From NCBI GenBank assembly GCA_009746045.1, contig RPFO01000103.1, positions 1,130,121 to 1,176,120 on the forward strand: a stretch of 46,000 bases of DNA. The letters are read 5' to 3'. How positions within the stretch are numbered: the stretch's first letter is position 1; the number at the start of each line of letters is the position of its first letter. Of the stretch, positions 28,131 to 38,700 are shown piece after piece. The position numbers and the translations under genes were made by a program. The notes beneath the pieces are model-generated. The model saw only the letters and a program-made list of their open reading frames with translations. It was not told where the DNA came from and did not search any database. Origin of the DNA: Mesostigma viride. Taxonomy: Eukaryota > Streptophyta > Mesostigmatophyceae > Mesostigmatales > Mesostigmataceae.

Positions 28131-31100
28131 CTAGAAACTGCGGCAGTCACGAAAATTCAGGGCACTTCTAGCCCATGTATAGAACGCATGCGTAACACAC
28201 CCGTTGGTGACCACCGATGCCCATCCGTCGTCCCCGAAATCCGGCTCATCCTCATCCCCGTCGCTGGGCGTGTTGGAGGCCAAGCAATCATTTATTTAGT
28301 AATGTTGTAGTAGTGGCGTATGGTGGCAGTTGGGGTGGCAGAAAGCGGGTGGCAGGTATCGTGGCAGAATTGCGTGTGGGCGTGGGAATGTACAGGCGTG
28401 AGAAGGCGCCGAACGGAGGGGTGGCAGATTCATTGCACGAAGAAAGAGGCATGAAGCGATGCATTCCACGGAGAAGAAGGTGCATGGTGCATAGTGCGTG
28501 AGGGGCACAGGTATTAAGATATCGACAGAAGTCATAAGAACATGAAAGGGAAGTGAGAGGTGTAATGAAAAGTAGTACGAAGGATAGGAAGGATAGGAAG
28601 GATAGGAAGTTTTGGGAGTATGAGGATATAGCAGGAAGCACTAGGAAAGGACTTACCAAGAAATACCTGCAAAATTACTAGGAAGAATACTAGAAGAATT
28701 AGGAAGCGCAAGGAGATGCTAAAGAGCCAACCCAGCCAGGCGCACAAAAACTGTACTTCCTAGCACAAACAACCAAAAGTCGCAGCTTCTGGCAAAAGGA
28801 CCGCCTTCCCGCCAACATCACCATAGTCATAGGTGGACACCGATGACCGCCATCCACCAGGACGGAAAAGAGATTCAATGGGGCACCAACAACAGAAAAT
28901 AAAATATTGAATTTCACATAGTAGTATATTATAGAATATGTATCGATATTCTATATAAATTCCGGGAAAGAGACCAATGGAGCACAAACAGGCGAGCAAA
29001 AAGGCTGTATTGCGGCTTAAAAAAACTATAAGCTTTCGAGGATGCCATTACAATGAGTGTTCTGCCAAAGAGCCAGTGAGGCCGTGTGGCTTGCGAGTAG
29101 AAATGGTGGGCCAATACCACCCTTGGGAGGTTGCCTGACCGAGAGTATGTCAGGGTAGAGTCTAGCATCAGGCCCGACTGCCAGCGTCGGGGGCAGTATT
29201 CATGGCACCATTTGCGGCGTATACCCCGTCAAAGCGAGCATGCTGAACAGAGCTCTCGTCAATCGCCATTGCACCACCAAGCCATGCAGTTGATGATACG
29301 AGCAAGAGCGCATGAGCTCCTGTCCACACCTAGCGCCAGCTACTTTTCACAGAAGATCAACGCTCGTGAATAGCTGCTCTTGCCTCGTTAGAAATGGCCA
29401 TGTTGATTGTTTCCCTACTTTATATGGAGCACTACGGAAAACCACTGACAGGAAAGGGAGAGAGAGGGGGGACAGGGGGAGGGAGGGAGGGAGGGGGGAA
29501 GGGAGGGAGGGAGGGAGGGAGGGAGGGAGGGAGGGAGGGAGGGAGGGAGGGAGGGAGGGAGGGAGGGAGGGAGGGAGGGAGGGAGGGAGGGAGGGAGGGA
29601 GGGGAGGGAGGGAGGGAGGGAGGGAGAGGGAGGAGGGAGGGAGGGAGGAGGGAGGGAGGGAGGGAGGGAGGAGGGAGGGAGGGAGGGAGGGAGGGAGGGA
29701 GGGAGGGAGGGAGGGAGGGAGGGAGGGAGGGAGGGAGGGAGGGAGGGAGGGAGGGAGGAGGGAGGAGGGAGGAGGGAGGGGAGGGAGGGAGGGAGGGAGG
29801 GAGGGAGGGAGGGAGGGAGGGAGGGAGGGAGGGAGGGAGGGAGGGAGGGAGGGAGGGAGGGAGGGAGGGGGGAGGGAGGGGGGGAGGGGGGAGGGGGGGA
29901 GGGAGGGAGGGGGGAGGGAGGAGGGGAGGGAGGAGGAGGGAGGGAGGGAGGGAGGGAGGGAGGGAGGGAGGGAGGGAGGGAGGGAGGGAGGAGGGAGGAG
30001 GGAGGAGGGAGGGAGGGAGGGAGGGAGGGAGGGAGGAGGAGGGAGGGAGGGAGGGAGGGAGGAGGGAGGAGGGAGGGAGGGAGAGGGAGGAGGGAGGAGG
30101 GAGGGAGGAGGGAGGGAGGGAGGGAGGGAGGGAGGGAGGGAGGAGGGAGGGAGGGAGGGAGGAGGAGGGAGGGAGGGAGGGAGGGAGGGAGGGAGGGAGG
30201 GAGGGAGGAGGGAGGGAGGGAGGAGGGAGGGAGGGAGGGAGGAGGGAGGGAGGGAGGGAGGGAGGAGGGAGGGAGGAGGGAGGGAGGGAGGAGGGAGGGA
30301 GGGAGGGAGGAGGGAGGAGGGAGGGAGGGAGAGGGAGGGAGGGAGGGGAGAGGGGAGGGAGGGGGGGGGGGGAGGGAGGGAGGGAGGGAGGGAGGGAGGA
30401 GGGAGGAGGGAGGGAGGGAGGGAGGGAGGGAGGGAGGGAGGGAGGGAGGGAGGGAGGGAGGGAGGGAGGGAGGGGGAGGGAGGGAGGGAGGAGGGAGGGA
30501 GGAGGGAGGGAGGGAGGAGGGAGGGAGGGAGGAGGGAGGGAGGGAGGAGGGAGGGAGGGAGGGAGGGAGGGAGGGAGGGAGGGAGGGAGGGAGAGGGAGG
30601 GAGGGAGGGAGAGGGAGGAGGGAGGGAGGGAGGGAGGGAGGGAGGGAGGGAGGGAGGAGGGAGGGAGGGAGGAGGGGCGGGAGGGAGGGAGGGAGGGAGG
30701 AGGAGGGAGGGAGGGCGGGGGGAGGAGGAGGGAGGGAGGGAGGGAGGGAGGGAGGGAGGGAGGGAGGGAGGGAGGGAGGAGGGAGGGAGGGAGGGAGGGG
30801 GAGGAGGGAGGGAGGGAGGGAGGGAGGGAGGGAGGGAGGGAGGGAGGGAGGGAGGAGGAGGGAGGGAGGAGGGAGGGAGGGAGGGGGAGGGAGGAGGGAG
30901 GGAGGGAGGGAGGGAGGGAGGAGGGAGGGAGGGAGGGAGGAGGGAGGAGGGAGGGAGGGAGGGAGGAGGGAGGGAGGGAGGGAGGGAGGGAGGGAGGAGG
31001 GAGGAGGGACAGTCACTCACGTGCAGAAAAAAGCAAAAAAATAAGAAGAAGCAGTAGCAAAAACAACCATTATGAAATCAGGAAGTGCCACCAACAACAA

Positions 31101-34100
31101 CAACAACAACCAAACTTACAAAGCAAGAAAAGAAGAAGCGGCACAACAGCAACGACGATAACGACGAAAAGGAAGAAAAGAAGGAGAAGCAGTACCTGGC
31201 CGCGTCGAAATGGGATCGCCGGGCGGGCTTGGAGGCGGCCTCCCCTGCTGCGCTTGCCGCGCGCTGTGCCTTGCGTGATTTCTTCTTTACGGGTTGCTCC
31301 CGGGGACCCAGCTGGCAGGGGATGGGGGGATAAAATTGTGAATAAAAGGATGGATGGGGGTGAAGGGATGGCGCAGTGTGTGCAAGATTTTGAGAACGAT
31401 CGCGGCGACGGTGTGGTGAGTGCGGATCTGCGCAAATCGGTGCATGACCACAGGACCTGTATAGAATCAAACGTATATTATGGTAGTATACATTATAGTA
31501 CTACTCTATGAACTAGAAGTTAACCAAGTCTCAAAGCCAAGGCAAAGCCAGATTTGTGAGATCTCTAGGGCCAAAACAGTCAAGCCGGATGGATGAAAGC
31601 CACCGATGTCCCAGTGAAAACCACACACAGATCATGCACTATAGCACAAAAGGAAGCAAGAAGGGGCGGAAAAGGAGGGAGTCGTACCACGGATGTTAGC
31701 ATCCATAGGAGCACCGCATGCACCCACCTGTACGTCTTGTAGGACACCCATGCATACGGAAACACCCACATTACAATACTATAGACGCTAGTCATCACAA
31801 TACTATAGACGCTAGGCATCATAATACTATAGACGCTAGGCATCATAATACTATAGACGCTAGGCATCACAATACTATAGACTATAGTCATCACAATACT
31901 ATAGACTATAGTCATCACAATACTATAGACGCTAGTCATCACAATACTATAGACGCTAGTCATCATAATACTATAGACGCTAGTCATTACAATACTGCAT
32001 CACAATACTATAGACGCTAGTCATCACAATACTATAGATGCTAGTCATCACAATACTATAGACGCTAGTCACCACAGTACTACAGACGCTAGTCATCACA
32101 TTACTATAGACGCTAGTCACCACAGTACTACAGACGCTAGTCATTACAATACTATAGACGCTAGTCATCACAATACTATAGACGCTAGGCATCATAATAC
32201 TATAGACGCTAGTCATCACATTACTATAGACTATAGTCATCACAATACTATAGACGCTAGTCACCACAGTACTATATACTATTAGTTATTACAATACCAT
32301 AGACGCGCACCAACCTGGTTCTTGGGGCACTTGTAGGAGAGGTGGCCATGCTCCCCGCACTCGAAGCAGCGGCTCTTATCCGTGTACTCCTGTCCACACA
32401 GTGAATGTGGGCAAACACACAAGCCCAGCAGGGGGACAAGCAGGGGTAATTAGTTGAAAGCACGCGCCTGCTCCAGGGATAAGGAAGCAGGAACGCAACC
32501 TTTGACCTTGTCATCCCGCCGCCTGTACAGCGAGTGATGAGGAACGCAGCAGCGAAAGTGGCAGGGGTGAGGAGGCAAGTGGGGTGAAAGAGGCAAGGAG
32601 GCAACGGCTCTTGTCTCCTACGGCTTCGCATGGTTGGCTGGCGATCGAGTTTTCCAGGTCACTACTCCTGTCGCCCCGCATAGCAAAGCGTGTGAGATGG
32701 GAAGGTACATGGGGTTGAGCGGACTATGGGGCAGAGCAGACAACCAGATGGCGCAGATGGGGCGAGCCAACCATCGGGAATCGAGAAAACAGATGAACAG
32801 ACAAGTGTGGACGAGGCGAGGGCAGGAACAGGCAGGTGAGGAGTCAAGGACAAAACACGCAGGGTGAGGGGTCCAGCATGGAAAACAGGCGGGGTGAGGA
32901 TGGGTAGAAAACTCATCACCGACCAGGGACTTCATTCACAAGGAGGCTTGGACAACGACCAATGAAAATCGCAGTAACAATAATAAATTAACTAGTGCTA
33001 GCAATCACAGGCACCACATGGGACCACGCAGCAGGGGACCTCGCAGGGGACTTCGAGGAGACCTTGTGACGCACCTCGCCACAAAAAGCGTGCTACGAAC
33101 ATCGCCGTGAACCTCGCAACGCTCCAGGGAACCTTGCAAACAGTTCCCTTCCCCAGCTTGGTCAAGATTTGGGCCACGCGCACGCTTTAGATACCGAACC
33201 GACGATAGCGACGACCAAGGCTGGCAGCTGTACGCATTGTCTATTGGTTAATACGTGATGCAGCCACCAGTTTGTTAATTATTAATATCAATCAAGGCTA
33301 ACAGCTGTGGGCCCTACGGAGGAACATGTCATGGAGCCTCGGACAGACCTTGTGGTTGATTCATCGATCATCTGTAACAAGTCGACGTGTGCTTGATCTG
33401 TGACGATCGTACTAACTGTTGACCAACGCGGGCAACGGCAGGCACCGCAGGGTAGCACGAGAGGGGACTTCCACCCAACCTTGCGCTTGTCTGTAACGAT
33501 CATACTTACTACTGACCGAGGCTGGCAACGGCAGGCACCGCACCGCAGGGTAGCACGAGATGGGACCTTAAATCAACTTATGTTTAAACGAGCACTGGAG
33601 AGGACGTCTTTCAAACCTTGCGCTTGATGAACTCCCTTGCGCGCCCGTTGTCGGTGGCCAGGGTCACTTTGAGGCAGCGGCCGTTGAGCTTCTTCTCGTG
33701 CATCATCTTGACCTGGCGCATGGCACGCACACACGGCCCCGTGGGATCCGCACGTCCGGGGGGATTGGGAAAGCAGGGTGGGTCAATGCTAACACTACAG
33801 AGGCGTGCACCACCTTCACCTGGCACAAGACCTGAATCGGCAGGAAAGAAAAAGCAAGAAGAAAAAACCATCGTGACAGGGTAAATACTAGGGTTTGCAT
33901 GTACGCATTATGTATGATGGCAGTCACAGGAAAGCACTGCACCAACTCGAACTAGCGTGACGGCGCGCGGAGACAGCCCAGCAAGGCCCGTTTGCGGTGG
34001 GGGGAAACCAGCTAAGAATTACGAACGCTAGCGTTTAAGAGAGGGCATCGTGTTGACCTGGCCGGAAGACACATGGGGCATGCAACTGCGTTACCGACAT

Positions 34101-34882
34101 CCCACATTACACGCACGGGACGAGACATCCTGCATGACATGACACGTAAATCTTATCATGCAGCCGCAAGAATTCTAATATAAGTAACATATCTACAGAA
34201 AGAAATGTTGCTTGGCCCCGAGTGAGGACATCTGAGATGAAAACGTCACCGCATTCAAGGCATCCTCCCCATTCAGGGCAGATGAAACCCCACGACTCAC
34301 CGCATTCAAGGCATCTTCCCGGGTCACGAACAGGATGAACGCCACACCTTTGCTGTCGCGGGTCTTCCTGTCCTTGACGATTGTCACCCTGCAGGTTAGG
34401 CGAGCAAGTAGCCGGTCAATTATGCGGGAATAATGGACGAGGCCCAGTGAGGCGATCGGCGAGGAAGGCCCGCTCCACAGGCTCCGGCGGGATGGCAGAT
34501 GGTTGACTGCTCACCATCAATCCACAAGTCGTACAGGTGCGCATTTTCAAGCACTTAAAAAACAGGCCTTCCGCGACCTCCCCACTAAAATACGTCAGTA
34601 GTCAGTAATTAATTGATGCCCAGTGATTCGAACCTTAAGGTTCGTTGCTCCTCGGCAAGGAACTACCATATCTCTCACCATCGTGACTTCTTCGGTGAAA
34701 AGGAAATTTAAGAAATTTGACTGCGACGAGCTTTCTTACTTGCATACTTGTCCGCAGTGGCTGAAGATTTGGAACAGGTCATTGTTTGTGAGGCTGTAGT
34801 CGAGATTGCCTACGTAGATCGTGGACTTGGAAGGCGCAAGGCCGCCCGAGCCACCGCGAGGACGCGAACGTTCAGTGTTCAT
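28131..34882 (-). CDS. ZCRB1: U11/U12 snRNP 31-kDa protein (ZCRB1 orthologue), six exons
   Basis: Host gene of the minor (U12-type) spliceosome, where the protein is part of the U11/U12 di-snRNP that recognises U12-type introns. Predicted exons on the minus strand: 34,882-34,740; 34,388-34,301; 33,712-33,617; 32,389-32,315; 31,311-31,196; and 28,263 to a stop at 28,131 (the last exon may end earlier, near 28,205, if spliced again). Every junction has GT-AG ends and phases agree throughout. The protein reads [20 protein letters not shown] (RRM start), [20 protein letters not shown], then [18 protein letters not shown] (RRM end), a CCHC knuckle [14 protein letters not shown], a [11 protein letters not shown] basic part, and an acidic end with DDGWASVV as in plant homologues. 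Introns carry a 24-bp satellite and a 1.55-kb purine tract. No exon frameshift. Confidence 0.92.
28577..28609 (+). repeat. 10-bp tandem repeat, 3 copies
   Basis: AGGATAGGAA repeated three times within the last intron of the U11/U12-31K gene. Confidence 0.8.
29455..31009 (+). repeat. 1.55-kb almost pure purine (GGGA/GAGG) tract
   Basis: Essentially unbroken runs of GGGA with scattered GAGG, GGGGA and G-run variants, with only a few C (for example near 29,472, 30,676 and 30,715). It lies wholly in the 2.93-kb intron between the last two exons of the U11/U12-31K gene, so that gene's RNA carries the complementary polypyrimidine strand. Long open frames across it, of Gly/Arg/Glu or Pro/Ser/Leu, are by-products of the repeat. 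Confidence 0.97.
31771..32310 (+). repeat. 24-bp minisatellite, about 21 copies
   Basis: Unit CTATAGACGCTAGTCATCAC plus AATA, 24 bp, with variants (ACTATAGT for ACGCTAGT; ACAG for ATAG). It lies in a U11/U12-31K intron. Its last partial copy ends within about 10 bases of the 5' splice site of the zinc-knuckle exon (32,315). Confidence 0.9.
33390..33575 (+). repeat. two diverged copies of an intronic repeat of about 90 bp
   Basis: Both copies contain GTAACGATC/GTGACGATC, then GACC, a CAACGGCAGGCACCGC word and GGGTAGCACGAGA. They lie inside the U11/U12-31K intron between 33,617 and 32,389. Confidence 0.6.
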
Positions 34883-35788
34883 GGCCGTTCAGAACCATAC
34901 CAATCCGATATCTCCTATATTACGCCAAAGGCCGTGCAGGACGAAGGCAAATTTGCTGGCAGGTCCGCAGTACGTCCAGGCAAGAGTCCCCCTCAGGCAA
35001 ACAGAGTACACGACTATATTGCAACCACCGTAGGTTATAAACTAGATATTGACAATTTCACCGGGGTGATATTTGCCACCGATGTTTCGCGGCCCGCTCT
35101 TTAGGGCCTCTGTTATTCATCGTATCCGCAAGAAAAGTCTATCTATGTAGTAATGGAGTACTTGTCGGATTTCTTGGAATTGGCGAGTCAATTCAATGTG
35201 CTCTGGTTGCGGCAGGGGCGAACGTAATGCCTCTGAAGGTTGCTACTTGCATTTTACGTAGTCCTACGCCCGTTACGGGGTTGCCTAGGGCAAATCTTTC
35301 TCCATTTTCAGTGCACGAGGTAATTAATGCAGGCCTACGCCCTGAAGGTAACGAAGTGTTTGATTTGTGGCCTCCGCGGTCACTTTGTCCTGCCAAGTGC
35401 CTGTCTTTTGTTTTTCACTTTTTCTACTCCGGAAAAGTTGACAAACCCAGAACCCTTCTTCAAATGTTCTTCTGCTGGCAACGTTATTTGTAATTTGCTA
35501 ATAGTTGCTGGCAAACCTGGCGGGTCTGCCAAGTGCCAACTTGGTCAGTTGCGATATATGCCACGTGTCCGCCGAGCTGCAACAGTCGCCATGGCTACCT
35601 AGCTATCGCTGTGTTTGTGTGGGAAAGCCCAACCGTCGGGCATTCAGCAACATAGAGGAGCTAATCAGACAATAAAATGCTGCCGCTGGGTTTCCTCATG
35701 CTGTAGCCATGGTATATGTTCGAATGATGGTTAGTTTGTCCGCCCATTTCCATGACAACATGTTGCAATTTCCAACGCCAGGTACAGC
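34883..35788. promoter_or_regulatory. shared intergenic region of two head-to-head host genes
   Basis: Separates the start codons of U11/U12-31K (minus) and IPK1 (plus) by 906 bases. It holds no recognised gene and should contain both promoters and 5' UTRs. No clear TATA box or operator can be singled out. A short plus-strand frame near 35,227-35,493 has no protein-like features. Confidence 0.5.
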
Positions 35789-38700
35789 ATGAAGACGGAC
35801 ACTTGGGTCGCCAGCGACTGGAAATTTAAGGGCGAGGGTGGAGCAAGCGTCGTCCTGGCGTATCGTGGTTATGATGCTGAACTGGTATGGCTGGGAGCTT
35901 CCGATTCGTGCGTGTGCAACCGTCTTCTCGTCTCCCATTTGATTTCACACTCGCATTTTGTTCTACGGTCCCTGCGAAAACAAACCATTACAGTCTGCTT
36001 GCGCTACCTGTACACAGCCACTGTCACAGTCTTTTGGTAGAATAACTTGCAAGCAGCACTGTGTCGATATGACTGCTATTCTACGTCCCTGCGTACTTTG
36101 TCTCAGCGTGGAAAAGTGCTCCGGCTAAAGAAATGGCGGCGGGAGCCGAAGAAAGCTTGCTGTCCCGGCTTCCGCGATGCAGAACGCGCCATTTGGGACG
36201 CCTTCCCGCACTTGACGACGAACTGGGAGGATCCCCAGGCGTGGGCTGACAAATTGGTCGCGTATGCACGAGATGTTTTTGGCGAACTCCTGCCACCCGA
36301 CTGCATCGGTCTTGGGGTATGTGGGCATGCGGGTACCCCACATGTCATACTGCGCTAATCGCCGGTAGGGCTATCTTCGATACTTACCCCTACTAGTAAG
36401 TTGGTACGGGGGTCTTAGCTTATTATATTTCTCAGTTTGGCAACTGGCTGGTCTGTGGTTAACCAAGCTTATGTCACTCCCTGTACACCATGGAAATCCT
36501 GCCACAGCATTTTGCCTGTCGCTGTGAATGTGGTTGTGATCACTAATCCACATTGGAACCTTACTGTCCCCAAAGCTCCCTTTGCATGGAGAGTATGCAA
36601 TGGATTTGATGGCACCTGCAAGCCGGGGATGTTATACTGCTCCCTGCCACATGCGCATGTTTTGGGGCTGCCTGCTACACACGCATTGTCGCTGCGACTG
36701 CATCAGATGCTGCAGTTGCCTAGCTGCTGCCTGTCTGCCAGGCATCGTTGCTGTTTGCCAGCTGCCAGGTGGTGAAGTCTCGGCGATGCAGAGCAGTTCA
36801 CCTTGTAATAATATGCTTGCACCGCATTGTCAGTCCTGCTATTCTAATTATTAAATCTGTTTGGTTCATCAACTCTGGCCCAGATGCCTGCCGGACTCCT
36901 GATGGTTTGGAGCTGGCTACCCAGAAGCCCTGGCAGCCTGGAACCCAAAGCATGGAGACGAGCATTGACATGAGAATTCAAAGCATTTGACACGAGCATT
37001 CTCCAAGGCCTTGCACAGAAACATCATCAAGCGCGTTCCCTGCTAACACGTCCCCTCGTGATCCGTACTGTCGAGCGCGTTCCCTGCCAACACGTCCCCT
37101 CGTGATCCGTACTGTCGAGCGCGTTCCCTGCTAGCACGTCCCCTCGTGATCCGTACTGTCGAGCGCGTTCCCTGCCAACACGTCCCCTCGTGATCCGTAC
37201 TGTCGAGCGCGTTCCCTGCCAACACGTCCCCTCGTGATCCGTACTGTCGAGCGCGTTCCCTGCTAACACGTCCCCTCGTGATCCGTACTGTCGAGCGCGT
37301 TTCCTTATGAACTCCAGCCTCCTTGAAATGACGATCTTGTTGCTACGGCCTCGCAAGGCAGCCCCCTAATCCAATGTTATCCGTTAGTGTGTCACCATGA
37401 GGTTGTGGTGCAGAGCTTGTTTGTCATGTTCTCCTCTTTCCTCTTTCCTCTTTCCTCTTTCCTCTTTCCTCTTTCCTCTTTCCTCTTTCCTCTTTCCTCT
37501 TTCCTCTTTCCTCTTTCCTCTTTCCTCTTTCCTCTTTCCTCTTTCCTCTTTCCTCTTTCCTCTTTCCTCTTTCCGGAGGCCTGCTCTACTCGGACAAGTT
37601 CCACTAGGACAAGTTCCACTACCTGTTGTTCCCCAGGGGAACCCTTTTTTCCTCCCTGTCGATTAGCAAATAGGTTTCACTCTGAAAGTTTTGTACTCCC
37701 AAACCGTCCATTTTCTCCCTCTTAAAGCCTCTACCCTGCGCCATGCCCGTTCCTCCGTTCTTGCCCTCCTCCTCCTCCTCCTCCTCCTCCTCCTCCTCCT
37801 CCTCCTCCTCCTCCTCCTCCTCCTCCTCCTCCTCCTCCTCCTCCTCCTCCCTCCTCCTCCCCCTCCTCCTCCTCCTCCTCCTCCTCCCCCTCCTCCTCCC
37901 CCTCCTCCTCCCCCTTCGTTATGCCGATATGCCCCGCCATAGGTCCCCTTGGACCTCAGCCCTTCCTTCCTGCGAGACATTGAAGCCCGACTACAATCCC
38001 GGTTGGCCGAGCCAGGGGGTAGCCCGCGTGGTGACGTCTGCCAGTGGATAAACGGTCTCCATTCTTCACCGGCGCTTGACAACCTTGGTGGTGGCCCCGA
38101 TGTCAGCCACGTGTCGACTTCTGAGCCTACCTGCATCTGTACTCCTGTACAAAACGCGATTCTCGGACAATCGCCAAGTGCTCCTGCAGGCCCAGCATCG
38201 TGCGTACGGCGTCCCTCAGCCCCCCATGGTGGGGGTATCAGAGCATTCCCCCTCATGGAAGGCAAAGGGGCCACCCCCGTTCAGGGAGCACAGGCAACAC
38301 CCATTGAGGGCACCCACCTTGAGCAAGGGCTCTCGAGAGTAGCTCTTTCGCATCAACCCGATTGTCCGTTCGAGGAGGCGGTGCCAGCAGAACTTGCCCT
38401 CCATTCATCCAAACGAACAGCGCCAAGTGATGATGCGGCTCATTCATCCACACAGGCAGTACAAGGGAAGCACACGGGTCATCCATCCAAGACGGGGCCG
38501 CCAGCGGATCACCCTATCCTGGACTTGGCGGTGCATCGAGGGCTCCTCATGGAAGACCACACCTTCCTGCACGGGGTGCCAGAGCTCTGCGGCGGTGAGG
38601 ACTTTCCCACTGTATGGCCACCAGCATTGTGTACTGTTTGACCTCCACATGTAACATGGCCACAGCACGGTTACAAGAATGACATCCCCATATGGCCACC

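Noticed and set aside
29312-31511. Very long open frames (over 500-700 codons) of Gly/Arg/Glu or Pro/Ser/Leu on both strands.
   Set aside because: They are read-through of the GGGA/GAGG tract, which has few stops in any frame, and they lie in an intron.
31718-32310. Possible CRISPR array or repeat protein.
   Set aside because: Units abut without unique spacers and the DNA is an intron of a spliced host gene.
37385-37942. Leu/Ser/Phe or Arg/Glu open frames over the TCCTCTT and TCC repeats.
   Set aside because: They are by-products of microsatellites inside IPK1 intron 2.
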